Part shown: piece by piece, positions 53,950 to 63,238 of the stretch
Layout of the letters: every line of letters begins with the position of its first letter
Numbering within the stretch: the stretch's first letter is position 1
Assembly: GCA_017478625.1 (NCBI GenBank)
Contig: JAFVDF010000009.1
Coordinates: forward strand, 339,170-403,169
Origin: Alloprevotella sp.
GTDB lineage: Bacteria; Bacteroidota; Bacteroidia; Bacteroidales; Bacteroidaceae
DNA: 64,000 nucleotides
Reading direction: 5' to 3'
Program-made: the position numbers and the translations under genes
Notes under the pieces: generated by a model
Databases searched by the model: none
The model's input: only the letters and a program-made list of their open reading frames with translations
Told to the model about the DNA's origin: nothing

Positions 53950-56229
53950 ATGAAAATTTTCAACAAGTTACTGTCAGGCGCTCTTATGTGCGTGCTGGCA
54001 CTCGGTTGGTCCGCATGTTCGGACGAAACGCATTCTGGTGGATATGTACGCCCCGTACCTCCGGGCTACCAGGGCCAGATGAGCACACTGACGCTATCGG
54101 GCGTAGTGAGAAATGCAAGTGGCACACCCATTGAGGGCGTAGAGGTAAACACGGGCGGCACTATCGTGCTGACCAACTCAGATGGCTTTTTTACTTTTGA
54201 AGAGGTCAACGACGTCAATGGACGTGCAGTTATCCGCTTCAGCAAGGAAGGTTTCTTTGACGTAGTCCGTGCTATGCGGGCTTCGGAAGGTGCAGTCTGG
54301 GACATCGTCCTTTGTCCTGCCAACGAGAGCGGACTTAGCACAGGACGCACCTATTCCGCAGGCACAGACCAGGCTCTTAACGTTGGAAATATGCGTGTAG
54401 AACTTCCGGCCGACGCGTATGTCGTAGAAGAGTCGGGTACAACCTACAACGGGCAGGTTACTACCGAAATGGTGTATCTTGATCCGAACGCAGAAGCCTT
54501 TTCGGCCATGATGCCGGGCGGAGATCTCGCCGCAGTGCGCAGTAACGGCACCGACGCCCAATTAGTCTCTTACGGTATGACAGCCGTAAATATGACGGAC
54601 GAATCTGGAAACAAACTCCAAATTAAGGACGGAGCAGAAGCTACGCTTACTTTCCCGATTCCTGCAGGTATGGAGGCCGACGCTCCCAATAGCATACCGC
54701 TCTGGAGCTTTGACGAACAGACGGGTCTCTGGGTGGAAGACGGTGCTGCCACGCTCGATGGCGACCATTACACGGGCACGGTACACCATTTCTCCTGGTG
54801 GAATCTCGATTGGCCTGAGTCGCGCGCCACTTTCAAGGGGAAAGTCATCGACACCAACGGCGCACCAGTTGCCTTCACTAGAGTTAATATCGGACAAGTT
54901 ACTGCACAGACCGATCATGACGGAGGTTTCCAGTGCTATGTGCCTGCCCGCGAATCGTTCGATATATATCTTGACCTAACCTCCCAAGGTCTGAACAGAT
55001 CGGACGTGCTGGTAGAACTGGACAACAGTGGCGAGCGCGTATCACAAGGCGAAAGCGTAGAAGTAGGTCCCTTCGATCCAATGACAGACCACGAAGTAGT
55101 CTTTGTTATCGCCCCGCGCCCGAAAATTACAGGCCGTGTAGTGGATATTGAAGGCCGGCCAGTCGTTGCGGGCTTAAAGTTGTCCACCATTCAGAACGGC
55201 GGAGAAATCACTGTCTCGGACAAAGACGGCAATTTCGTCTATTACTATCCTTATGGCCTTACGGGCCCATTCCGTTTGGTATTGACAACGCTTACTCAGG
55301 GTAACCAGACCGTCAGCGTGACGCTCACGGGCGCCGACATCGACGTCGGCACAATCGTTTTCGGCGGGCAATCGACCAGTTCGACTATCGTTGTGACGCC
55401 GGAAGAAGGCGGTTCGCCGTTCAACCTTGAGCTACCGGCGCTTACCGGCGAGTTCCGCGTAAATACGCTTACAGTAAATAGCGTAAGCAATAATGTAGGC
55501 ATCAATTTCAGAGTCTCAGCAGACGATTACGACGCCGAATCCCGCTCTTTCGGCAACGGATATATCAATTACTCCGTCGGACGGAGTAATCTTGCCCTTA
55601 AAGAAGTAAGCGTGACCGGTATCTATTTTGACGACCTTAATGTACACTTCGATCTGGAAGGTTGGGGCGAATATTACGACGCGCAAAATGGCCAAAGCAT
55701 ACGTTGCACCATCAACGCGACCAACCTGTCAGCTTCTCTCACGCTTTTCTTCCAGGCTCTGAAGGATGCACAGCCTCGCAACATAGGCTTCCCCGACTGG
55801 ACGCCCGTGCTCTCAACCGCTGCACCCTTCGTAATTCAGACTAAGATAAGCCCGTGGGGTAACGGTGGCTTGATTTTTTACGACAACGTGACCGGTGGAC
55901 TCAACAACCTTAAGCAACAAGCCGTTGCGGCAGGCCTGCAGGACATTACCAGCGAGGGATACTACCTTAGTGCCGAGACAGCTCACGATTTGTACGTATA
56001 TTATGCCGACAAGAAACTTTGCGCCATTCTGAGCAACGAAGATGCCGAGCCGGTGCAGTATGATGAGTGGCTGTGGCAATGGGAATGGAACGTAAGTGGC
56101 CTTGCCGTGCGCGTATTCGATAATGTAGAGCGGGATAAGATCCAAGATGCACTCAATCTGTATGAGTCAAGAGGTAGCTCGTCTTCTTATTCTATCACAT
56201 CGCAACGTCGTATCCGCAATCGCAAATAA
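53950..56229 (+). CDS. large lipoprotein with carboxypeptidase-regulatory-like domains
   Basis: From the ATG at 53950 the product has 759 residues, with a lipobox (ALGWSAC, Cys about residue 23). Three beta-sandwich segments of the carboxypeptidase regulatory or CNA-B-like kind are visible: LSGVVRNASGTPIEGVEV near the start, KGKVIDTNGAPVAFTRVNI centrally and ITGRVVDIEGRPVVAGLKL after it. A conserved block FDEQTGLWVEDG...HHFSWWNLD sits between the first two. It is most likely anchored in the outer membrane and exposed to the surface, as an adhesin or binding protein. The C-terminal part (about 500-759) is unrecognised. Earlier in-frame ATG at 53887 is not preferred. Confidence 0.85.
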   Translation: MKIFNKLLSGALMCVLALGWSACSDETHSGGYVRPVPPGYQGQMSTLTLSGVVRNASGTPIEGVEVNTGGTIVLTNSDGFFTFEEVNDVNGRAVIRFSKEGFFDVVRAMRASEGAVWDIVLCPANESGLSTGRTYSAGTDQALNVGNMRVELPADAYVVEESGTTYNGQVTTEMVYLDPNAEAFSAMMPGGDLAAVRSNGTDAQLVSYGMTAVNMTDESGNKLQIKDGAEATLTFPIPAGMEADAPNSIPLWSFDEQTGLWVEDGAATLDGDHYTGTVHHFSWWNLDWPESRATFKGKVIDTNGAPVAFTRVNIGQVTAQTDHDGGFQCYVPARESFDIYLDLTSQGLNRSDVLVELDNSGERVSQGESVEVGPFDPMTDHEVVFVIAPRPKITGRVVDIEGRPVVAGLKLSTIQNGGEITVSDKDGNFVYYYPYGLTGPFRLVLTTLTQGNQTVSVTLTGADIDVGTIVFGGQSTSSTIVVTPEEGGSPFNLELPALTGEFRVNTLTVNSVSNNVGINFRVSADDYDAESRSFGNGYINYSVGRSNLALKEVSVTGIYFDDLNVHFDLEGWGEYYDAQNGQSIRCTINATNLSASLTLFFQALKDAQPRNIGFPDWTPVLSTAAPFVIQTKISPWGNGGLIFYDNVTGGLNNLKQQAVAAGLQDITSEGYYLSAETAHDLYVYYADKKLCAILSNEDAEPVQYDEWLWQWEWNVSGLAVRVFDNVERDKIQDALNLYESRGSSSSYSITSQRRIRNRK

Positions 56230-56252
56230 TCTGTCTCCGCAGAAATTACTCC

Positions 56253-56290
56253 GAGGCGTCCGTCTGCAAGACGGGCGCCTCTGTTTGTCT
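56253..56290 (+). terminator. intrinsic terminator after the large lipoprotein gene
   Basis: GAGGCGTCCGTCT pairs with AGACGGGCGCCTC (one mismatch) across GCA, followed by TGTTTGTCT. A second inverted repeat (GTCTGTCC/GGACAGAC) follows at about 56286-56315. Nothing else is evident up to 56494. Confidence 0.75.
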
Positions 56291-56494
56291 GTCCAGTTTT
56301 CTGGTCGGACAGACCGGTCTGCAGACGGTACGCACTTGCAGGGCGACACCAATGTGGCCGTCGCTTGCACTACGGAGTAAAATTCTTAGCGCACGATGAA
56401 GGCAGTCCGTCGGATGGGTGCACGCCGAAAAAAACTGCTTGCGGGCAGGGTGTGGCAAGGGGCTATCCGTGGATGCAATAAGGAAATGGAGAGA

Positions 56495-57136
56495 TCAGAC
56501 TATCTCGCAGAGCGAGGCAAAGGAGTCGATGAGGTATTCGGGCTTCTCGTCGGCCAGTTGCTCGCGCGAATGGTTTCCGTAGGTAACGCCGCAGACTGGG
56601 CAGAGGGCGCTGTGTCCCATCTGGAGGTCGTAGGTGGTGTCGCCCACTATGAGCGCGTCCTGTGCGGGCGTCCCCGTCTGTTGCAGAATACGCAAAACCA
56701 TATCCGGCGCAGGCTTCTTGTTCGGTACGTCCTCTTCGCCCAGCACAAGGCTTATGTAGCGCGCAATGTCGAGCCTGTCGAGCAACCACAGCAGGGAGGC
56801 ACGGCTCCGGCTGCTGGCCACGCAAAGTTGCAGGCCTTTGGAGTGGAGGTGTTGGAGCGTTTCGCGGACGTGCGGAAAGAGCCCGGCCTGCTGTTCGGCT
56901 ATGCTGTCGAACAGGTGGCGGTAGGTGTCGCAGCACGCCTCAATGAGCGTCGCGTCGTCCGAGCCAGTGGCCCGACGGAAAGTCTCGTCCAGTGGCAGAC
57001 CAATCAGTTGGCGCACGCCGGTCTCAGAGAGTTGTGGCAACGAAAGTGCCTTGAGCGTGGCGTTGAAAGTAGCCACGACGCTGGCAGCCGTATCGGCCAG
57101 CGTGCCGTCGAAGTCTAAGATTACGGTGCGAGTCAT
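56495..57136 (-). CDS. HAD-family phosphatase (phosphoglycolate-phosphatase-like)
   Basis: The 213-residue protein has the HAD motifs: DFDGTLADT (I, nucleophile Asp), VASSRSRASL (II), KKPAPDMVLRIL (III, Lys) and IVGDTTYDLQMG (IV). A helical cap lies between motifs I and II. The closest resemblance is to Gph/YbiV-like phosphoglycolate and beta-phosphoglucomutase-type members. The physiological substrate is not predictable. It is the only minus-strand gene in this stretch and has no obvious partner. Confidence 0.85.
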   Translation of the reverse strand: MTRTVILDFDGTLADTAASVVATFNATLKALSLPQLSETGVRQLIGLPLDETFRRATGSDDATLIEACCDTYRHLFDSIAEQQAGLFPHVRETLQHLHSKGLQLCVASSRSRASLLWLLDRLDIARYISLVLGEEDVPNKKPAPDMVLRILQQTGTPAQDALIVGDTTYDLQMGHSALCPVCGVTYGNHSREQLADEKPEYLIDSFASLCEIV

Positions 57137-57234
57137 TTTTCTGCGTGCTATATATTATAAGGAGCCGACAGGAGCCGGCTGCGAGACGAAGTTAGGCATT
57201 TTTCTTCGTACGCGAGGCCCGCCCACGTTGCTAT

Positions 57235-57345
57235 CTGCGTTGTGCTGGTTGATTACTTCATCGGATCGGTTGCTTTCTATGTCCTTCCGGCTACTTTCTG
57301 CGCCCTGCCGACAGGTTACTGCGTCCTGCCGGCTACTTTCCTGCG
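57235..57345 (-). repeat. 21-base tandem array F (different consensus)
   Basis: Units begin at 57235, 57256, 57277, 57298, 57319 and (after a one-base slip) 57341. The best-conserved pieces are CTGCGCCCTGCCG and CTGCGTCCTGCCGGC, followed by a TACTTT or GGTTA stretch. On the minus strand this translates to heptads such as SRQDAV, CRQGAE and SRKDIE in a 70-codon open frame with no other gene-like features. It sits upstream of prfB. The rest of 57137-57516 contains the prfB promoter and no gene. Confidence 0.7.
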
Positions 57346-57469
57346 ACAAGTGGCCATTTTCCCGCACCCGTCGCGAAAAAGCAGGCTGGCGGAAGAGGGG
57401 GCGCGGTATCTGCGTGGCGCTTTTTTAGTGTAGAAAATAGGCAAGAGCCCTTTTTCGGCTGAAAGATTG

Positions 57470-57477
57470 TACCTTTG
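57470..57477 (+). promoter_or_regulatory. promoter -7 element of prfB
   Basis: TACCTTTG matches TAnnTTTG; the ATG at 57517 follows after a leader of about 33 bases. An earlier in-frame TTG at 57475 lies inside the element and is rejected. Confidence 0.65.
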
Positions 57478-57516
57478 CACCGATTTAAGGTATTTTTGCC
57501 TCTACATATCCCCTAT

Positions 57517-58629
57517 ATGATTACAGCCGAACAACTTAAGGATGCAGAGAGCCGTGTAAGTCAGCTGGGCGAATATCTACAGATAGACCGCCTGCGGATG
57601 GAACTCTCGGAAGAACGCCTGCGCACGGAAGACCCAGCCTTCTGGGCCGACACAGCCCGCGCGGAGGAACAGATGAAAAAGGTGAAAGGAATAGAAGCCT
57701 GGGTCGAAGGCTACGACGGCCTACGCACCGCCTACGAGGAACTGGCTCTGGCCTTCGACTACCATAAGGAAGGACTCGTGGACGAGGCAGAAGTCGATGC
57801 CGACTACGCGTTGCTCCAGGCTGCGCTCGATAAGTTGGAACTGCGGAGGATGCTCTCGCGCGAGGAAGACTCCCTCGGATGCGTACTCAAGATAAACTCC
57901 GGCGCCGGTGGCACAGAGAGTCAGGACTGGGCCGAAATGCTTATGCGTATGTATCTGCGTTGGGCCGAGGCCCACAATTATCGCACGCGCATGGCCAACC
58001 TGCACCCCGGCGACGAAGCAGGCATAAAAACCTGTACCATAGAGGTGGAGGGACCGATGGCATACGGCTATCTGAAGAGCGAAAACGGCGTTCACCGGCT
58101 CGTAAGGGTTTCTCCGTACAACGCACAGGGAAAGCGGATGACAAGTTTCGCCAGTGTGTTCGCCACACCGCTGGTAGATGACAAAATCGAGGTCAAAGTA
58201 GATCCTTCAAAGATTTCGTGGGATCTTTTCCGAAGCGGAGGCGCCGGCGGGCAGAATGTAAATAAAGTAGAGACCGGCGTGCGGCTCCGTTACCTATTTA
58301 CAGACCCCGACACGGGGGAGACGGAGGAAATCCTCATAGAGAACACGGAGAGCCGCAAGCAGTTGGAGAACCGCGAGAACGCTATGCGCTTGCTTCGGAG
58401 CCAGCTCTACGACCGCGAGCTTCAGCGCCGGCGCGCTGCGCAGGCGAAGATTGAAGCCGGGAAGAAGAAAATCGAGTGGGGGAGCCAGATACGCTCCTAC
58501 GTCTTTGATGATCGTCGCGTAAAGGACCATCGCACAGGCTGGCAGACCAGTGATGTGCAAGGAGTGATGGATGGAAATCTTGACGACTTTATTAAAGCTT
58601 ATCTGTTGCAATATGCGGACGAATCATAA
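57517..58629 (+). CDS. prfB: peptide chain release factor 2
   Basis: The 370-residue product has the GGQ motif (GGAGGQNVNKVETGV) for peptidyl-tRNA hydrolysis and the codon-recognition region VSPYNAQGKRMTSF. The usual SPF tripeptide reads SPY, a variant I associate with Bacteroidota RF2. The reading frame is continuous through the position of the autoregulatory +1 frameshift (LGEYLQIDRL, codons CTA CAG ATA), so the CTTTGAC site is absent and synthesis is not controlled that way. It terminates translation at UAA and UGA. Confidence 0.95.
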   Translation: MITAEQLKDAESRVSQLGEYLQIDRLRMELSEERLRTEDPAFWADTARAEEQMKKVKGIEAWVEGYDGLRTAYEELALAFDYHKEGLVDEAEVDADYALLQAALDKLELRRMLSREEDSLGCVLKINSGAGGTESQDWAEMLMRMYLRWAEAHNYRTRMANLHPGDEAGIKTCTIEVEGPMAYGYLKSENGVHRLVRVSPYNAQGKRMTSFASVFATPLVDDKIEVKVDPSKISWDLFRSGGAGGQNVNKVETGVRLRYLFTDPDTGETEEILIENTESRKQLENRENAMRLLRSQLYDRELQRRRAAQAKIEAGKKKIEWGSQIRSYVFDDRRVKDHRTGWQTSDVQGVMDGNLDDFIKAYLLQYADES

Positions 58630-58654
58630 TATAAACCTGTCAATAAGTATCATT

Positions 58655-59800
58655 ATGAAAAAGTATCTTTTCCTCTTGGCGTCAGTCTGCTTGTGCTGTA
58701 CGCTCGTGTCGTGCGGCGGAGATGAGCCCGACGAGGATATATCCCTTTCTGTCACGCTGACGTCCGGCACGCGCACCAGTTATATCCTGGATGCCTCGGC
58801 CACGTCTATGCCCAGCAGTATCTCCTTTCTGGCCACCAGCGCATGGACCGCGTCGGTAGATGCCACAGGTGGTGCCGACTGGCTGACGCTGAGCGCTTAC
58901 AGCGGAGGAGCCGGCAATCAGGCGCTACGTGCTACCGTGCAGCCCAACGAGACCACATCTCTGCGCACGGCGCATATTACCATTTCCGGAGCCAATAATA
59001 CGATTTATATCACGGTGAGCCAGCGCGAATCCGCCGCAGCGCCTTCTCCCACGGCCGAAGGGGTCGATAAATCCGATTGGACGCTTGTGTGGAGCGACGA
59101 GTTCGACGGAGCAGACGGTAGCCAGCCCTCGTCGGACAAGTGGGTACGCTCTACGCGCTACTCCTCTACCTGGAATCGCTACATCAGCGACAGCGAGGAC
59201 GTCATCTTTATCCGCGACGGAAAACTCGTAGCCCGAGCCATTCCTAACCCGGACCCGTCGTCCGACAACGTGCCGATGCTGACGGGTGCCATAGAGACAC
59301 GCTCCAAGTTCGAGTTCACGTACGGCCTCGTCTCTGTCAAGGCGAAGACCAACCCCTTTGCAGGCTCATTTCCCGCTATCTGGATGATGCCCGCCCCGCC
59401 CACGCAGAGTTGGCCGGCAGGCGGAGAGATTGATATCTGGGAGCAAATCAACACGGAGGCTACCGCATATCACACTATCCATAGTCGCTGGCGCGACACC
59501 TTAGGCAACGCCAACAATCCGGCCAGTTCGTTTACGACAACGGTCAATTACGCCAACTATCACGTCTATGAGCTCGAATGGACCGAGGATCGTATTTCGT
59601 GGTACGTAGATGGCAGCCGTCGGGGCACGTATCAAAAATCTACGAGCCAGAGTGCGCTGGACAACGGGCAGTGGCCTTTCAACGCGCCGTTCTATCTGAT
59701 ATTGAACCAGAGCGTAGGTGACGGTTCGTGGGCTTCCAATCCGAACACGTCGCATACTTACGAGACGCTGTTTGAATATGCCCGCGTGTATCAGAAATAA
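58655..59800 (+). CDS. BACON-GH16 lipoprotein (beta-glucanase-like)
   Basis: From the ATG at 58655 the product has 381 residues, with a lipobox (CTLVSC, Cys 20), a BACON carbohydrate-associated domain (about 45-123: ISFLATSAWTASVDA...ITVSQRE) and a GH16 domain (about 140-381). The catalytic motif is GEIDIWEQ with E258 as nucleophile and E263 as acid/base, plus D260. GH16 enzymes cut beta-1,3/1,4-glucans, laminarin and related chains; the exact substrate is uncertain. Being a lipoprotein it probably acts at the cell surface. No SusC/SusD pair is near, so this is not a full polysaccharide utilisation locus. Confidence 0.92.
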   Translation: MKKYLFLLASVCLCCTLVSCGGDEPDEDISLSVTLTSGTRTSYILDASATSMPSSISFLATSAWTASVDATGGADWLTLSAYSGGAGNQALRATVQPNETTSLRTAHITISGANNTIYITVSQRESAAAPSPTAEGVDKSDWTLVWSDEFDGADGSQPSSDKWVRSTRYSSTWNRYISDSEDVIFIRDGKLVARAIPNPDPSSDNVPMLTGAIETRSKFEFTYGLVSVKAKTNPFAGSFPAIWMMPAPPTQSWPAGGEIDIWEQINTEATAYHTIHSRWRDTLGNANNPASSFTTTVNYANYHVYELEWTEDRISWYVDGSRRGTYQKSTSQSALDNGQWPFNAPFYLILNQSVGDGSWASNPNTSHTYETLFEYARVYQK

Positions 59801-59830
59801 GCCGTCGTCCGACGCGAATATCAAATACAG

Positions 59831-59865
59831 AAAAAAGCCCTGCCAGTCGTGGCGGGGCTTTTTGT
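59831..59865. terminator. terminator between GH16 and S8 genes
   Basis: AAGCCCTGCCA pairs with TGGCGGGGCTT, flanked by A6 and TTTTT. It lies between two convergent genes and can serve both. Confidence 0.85.
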
Positions 59866-59905
59866 TTGGAGTGGAAAGGGCCGTCGGCCCTGTGGGCGCG
59901 AAGCC

Positions 59906-61504
59906 TTATTTGCTGAAGTCGGGCGTGCCGTAGCCATATACGTTGTCCGGACGGTCGTAGCGGTCACCCAGTTTCTGCACGGCGTATATTACTTCGAAAG
60001 CATTGAGCTCGGGGTGGGCTTGCCAGAAGCAGGCCACCATTCCACACATCAGTGGCGAGGAGAAAGAAGTGCCGTTGGCCTGTGTGACGGAGCCGTTGGG
60101 GGAGAGCAGGGCTACGTTCTGTCCCTGTGCGCAAACGTCGGGTTTCACTCTTCCATCGGCGGACATGCCCAGCGAACTGAAGTCTGTGTTGGTTCCATCG
60201 GGGCGCAGCGCACCTACCGTAAGAATGTTGTCGGCATCTGCGGGCACTCCGATTCTTTTCCATTGGTTGTCACCCTCATTACCCGCGCTTTGGCAGAGTA
60301 CCATACCCTTTGACGCAGCCATAGAGGCGGAGCGACTCATCAGATGGGTGCTTCCGTCCTGTTCCCAATACTGTACGTTGTCGGCCTTATTGTCGAAGGC
60401 GGTATATCCGAGCGACGTATTGACAAGGTCGGCGCCTACGCTGTCAGCATACTCGATGGCGGCGCACCAGTTATCCTCTTCTACGAGTTGTTCGCTGGCG
60501 CCGTCTTCGCTCCTAAGCAGATAAAATTCTGCCTCGGGCGCACTGCCCACGAGGACGCCCTTGTTGTCTGTGGCGATACAGCTGAGCACCATCATGCCGT
60601 GCTCCTGCTGGTCATAGACGTTGGCGCCGGCTTCTGCGAAGTCCTTAGTGCCCAACACCTTTACGTGCTTGAGCATTGGGATAATGTCGGCGTTGTAGAA
60701 GCCCCCGTCTATGATGGCAATAGTCATTCCGGCGCCCCGATAACCCTGTTCGTGGAGCGCGTCGATGCGGTTGAGTTTGATCTGGTTAAGGGCTTTTCCG
60801 TAAACGGGATCGTTCTCGTCGCCCTCTTCTCCTTGGGCTGAGCGTTGCGCCTTGACCATTTCGATAATCCGACGGAACTGCGAGTCGTCTTCTGCGGCTA
60901 CTTCTTCAATGCGCGTAATATCCTGTCGGGTGAGCGTATCGTTTTCAAGTTTGAAACGTACGCGCTCGGTGCGTTTGATAATCTTGCCCAGTACCAACTC
61001 AGGCTCCGTGTCCAGCGTGTCCAGGGCGTTGGCCTGTGCGTCCGTCGGTTTTTTCTGGGCGATAAGGCTGTGGCGATCTACGCGGGCTACGGGGCGCGGT
61101 TTGTCGTACCGGGCCACGAGGCGCACGTCGCTGACGAACGGGAGGGCCTTGATGCGCTCTGCCAGTTCGGGGTTGGCGGTCTCTACGACTACCGTGTTCT
61201 GCCATTTGCTCATGTGGCAAATCTGTACGCCCGTCTGACGGATCTGTTCGAGGTAGGCCGGCGTGATGGGCAGGTCGGTCTGGTCCACTTTCAGGCCCTG
61301 ACGCGCACGGCGGTCTATGGCTTTCTGCGAGAGGAACTTCTCGGGATGTTTTACACTAAAGGGCGTGCCCTTCTTGTCCTTCAACGTGACACGAAACTTC
61401 GAGGTGGGCGTAAATTCCTGCGTCGCGTCCTGTGCCAGTGCGCTTCCCGTGGAGCATACCATCAGGGCCATCACTGCCAGCAGGCTACTGAAACATTTTT
61501 TCAT
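59906..61504 (-). CDS. exported subtilisin-family (S8) serine peptidase
   Basis: The 532-residue protein has a signal peptide ending near GSALAQ, an N-terminal inhibitor-like pro-region (about 30-135) and an S8 domain with D266 (AIIDGGF), H302 (EHGMMVLSCIA) and S480 (GTSFSSP). The oxyanion Asn lies in QSAGNEGDNQ. A charged insertion of about 90 residues (145-235) precedes the catalytic Asp. It is presumably secreted or outer-membrane associated and processes proteins or peptides. The final segment lacks a recognisable sorting domain. Confidence 0.92.
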   Translation of the reverse strand: MKKCFSSLLAVMALMVCSTGSALAQDATQEFTPTSKFRVTLKDKKGTPFSVKHPEKFLSQKAIDRRARQGLKVDQTDLPITPAYLEQIRQTGVQICHMSKWQNTVVVETANPELAERIKALPFVSDVRLVARYDKPRPVARVDRHSLIAQKKPTDAQANALDTLDTEPELVLGKIIKRTERVRFKLENDTLTRQDITRIEEVAAEDDSQFRRIIEMVKAQRSAQGEEGDENDPVYGKALNQIKLNRIDALHEQGYRGAGMTIAIIDGGFYNADIIPMLKHVKVLGTKDFAEAGANVYDQQEHGMMVLSCIATDNKGVLVGSAPEAEFYLLRSEDGASEQLVEEDNWCAAIEYADSVGADLVNTSLGYTAFDNKADNVQYWEQDGSTHLMSRSASMAASKGMVLCQSAGNEGDNQWKRIGVPADADNILTVGALRPDGTNTDFSSLGMSADGRVKPDVCAQGQNVALLSPNGSVTQANGTSFSSPLMCGMVACFWQAHPELNAFEVIYAVQKLGDRYDRPDNVYGYGTPDFSK

Positions 61505-61686
61505 AATCGTATGGGTTGATTGTATAAAGATTCGGGTTTGTTCCTATATATAGACGCATCAAAGCGCCTTTTTGTTACAGACTTGGAGCCTTTTTCCGCC
61601 TCAAAGGTACGGTTTTCAGTCTGGAAATCGTACTGTGGGGATAGTTTTTGCGCCAAAAGCACTATTTTCGTAGCCACACACATACT

Positions 61687-62865
61687 ATGAAACACCTTTC
61701 TTTTCGCCTGCCCCTATTGGCACGCATCCTCATCGCTATCCTGCTGGGCATAGCCTTTGGCTATTTTTCGCCGCTCTGGTTCGCGCGGCTCGTGGCCACC
61801 TTCAACGCGCTCTTCAGCCAGTTTCTCCAGTTTGTGGTCCCCCTGCTCATCGTCTGCCTCATTACGCCGGCCATCGGTGCGCTGGGTCGGAACGCCGGCA
61901 GGTTGCTCCTGCTGACCGCCGCCATAGCCTATCTCGATACGGTCATAAGCGGACTGATTGCCTTTGGCGTGGGCGCGTGGTCGTTTCCTGCGCTGATTGA
62001 CCCGCAGGCCGCTGTCGTGCTCTCGGAGAACGTTTCTGCCGAGCCGTTCTTCACGCTCCAGATTCCGCCCGTATTAGGTGTGATGTCCGCCCTCGTACTG
62101 GCCTTTATGCTCGGACTGTGTATCGCGTCGCTCGGACTGCAACGCCTGCAAGGCGCCTTCCTCGAACTGCGCGCCGTCATAGAGACCGTCATTGCGCGGG
62201 CCGTCATACCCTTGTTGCCCCTCTACATTTTCGGCATTTTCCTCGACATGGCCAGCGTGGGAAAGGCTGCGTCCGTCGTCAGCGTGTTCCTCGGTATTGT
62301 CGCCATCATCTTCCTGCTCCATATCTTCGTGCTCTGCTACGAGTTTGCCGTGGCGGGAATCGTCACGCGCCGTAATCCGTTCCGGCTTCTCTATCGGATG
62401 CTTCCGGCCTACTTTACCGCGCTGGGCACAAGTTCGTCGGCCGCTACCATTCCCGTCACGTATCGCTGTACCCAAGCCAACGGCGTGCGCGAAGAAACGG
62501 CGGGCTTCACCGTGCCCCTATGCGCCACCATCCACATGTCCGGCTCCTGCCTGAAAATCACGGCCTGCGCCGTCGCGTTGCTTATTATGCACGGCCAGCC
62601 CATAGAGCCGTGGACGCTGGTGGGCTTCGTCTTTCTGCTGTCCATTATGATGGTAGCCGCTCCGGGCGTGCCCGGGGGCAGTATCATGGCCGCGCTGGGC
62701 GTTTTGCAGAGCGTGTTGGGTTTCGACGCCGAGATGCAGGCCCTTATGATAGCCCTCTATATCGCCATGGACTCTTTCGGCACCGCCTGCAACGTGACGG
62801 GCGACGGAGCCATAGCCCTTGTCATAGACCGCCTGCGCCCACAGGCCGACAAGTCCGAGGCATAG
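61687..62865 (+). CDS. dicarboxylate/amino acid:cation symporter (DAACS family)
   Basis: From the ATG at 61687 the product has 392 residues and eight or more hydrophobic helices. It carries the hairpin motif TSSSAATIPVT and the late NVTGDGAIAL segment (equivalent of the NMDGTALY motif), which form the substrate and Na+ sites in GltPh-like transporters. It likely imports aspartate, glutamate, serine or C4-dicarboxylates with Na+ or H+. It is divergent from the S8 gene; the downstream terminator candidate lies about 200 bases later inside the composite repeat. Confidence 0.9.
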   Translation: MKHLSFRLPLLARILIAILLGIAFGYFSPLWFARLVATFNALFSQFLQFVVPLLIVCLITPAIGALGRNAGRLLLLTAAIAYLDTVISGLIAFGVGAWSFPALIDPQAAVVLSENVSAEPFFTLQIPPVLGVMSALVLAFMLGLCIASLGLQRLQGAFLELRAVIETVIARAVIPLLPLYIFGIFLDMASVGKAASVVSVFLGIVAIIFLLHIFVLCYEFAVAGIVTRRNPFRLLYRMLPAYFTALGTSSSAATIPVTYRCTQANGVREETAGFTVPLCATIHMSGSCLKITACAVALLIMHGQPIEPWTLVGFVFLLSIMMVAAPGVPGGSIMAALGVLQSVLGFDAEMQALMIALYIAMDSFGTACNVTGDGAIALVIDRLRPQADKSEA

Positions 62866-63020
62866 CCGTGTCCCAGCCTTCGCTGTCTCCGGAGTCGGTT
62901 CAAGCCGTCTGACGGGCCCGCGCCGGGCGAACAAGGCCTTCAGAAATGTCAAAATTTTTCGCGGAAGAGCACAAAAAGCCCCCTTGCACAAGTCAGAAAG
63001 TTTTCGTAACTTTGGAGGAG

Positions 63021-63092
63021 CGTAAGGGAAAAATACTATGCCATACTATAATAGGCCCATAGGGCGGTTTCTGTCGATGAAACCGCCCTTTT
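63021..63092 (+). ncRNA. candidate small RNA, copy D
   Basis: A full promoter (TTG, 20-base spacer, TAACTTTG) should start transcription near 63020. The hairpin GGCGGTTTC / GAAACCGCC with a seven-base loop and CTTTTT ends it near 63092. The transcribed stretch AGCGTAAGGGAAAAATACT is partly shared with copy C. A short frame (ATG at 63039) runs through the hairpin, and the peptide core RPIGRFLSMKPPF is also encoded in copy C, but without a start codon there. I regard an untranslated RNA as more likely. Confidence 0.55.
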
Positions 63093-63105
63093 TGGTGCGA
63101 AATCG

Positions 63106-63238
63106 GATTATGGCGTAGAAAAATTCCATACTGCAATCGGCCGATTTTCTAATCGGATTTTCAAATTCAATAATCCGATTTTTCTGCGCCATAATGCCGT
63201 TTGCCCACGGCAGGGAGATAGTAGGATTTCACATTATT
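63106..63238 (+). repeat. 21-base phased repeat array D
   Basis: Cores at 21-base steps: GATTATG 63106, CATACTG 63127, TCTAATC 63148, AATAATC 63169, CATAATG 63190, none at 63211, CATTATT 63232. The array begins 18 bases after the terminator hairpin of the candidate small RNA, as does array C in its orientation. Confidence 0.75.

Noticed and set aside
57155-57367. 70-codon open frame with heptads on the minus strand
   Set aside because: Explained by tandem 21-base DNA repeats; lacks RBS, signal and recognisable domain, though translation cannot be ruled out.
57517-57620. Programmed +1 frameshift in prfB
   Set aside because: The frame is continuous; the codons at the usual site are CTA CAG ATA rather than CTT TGA C.
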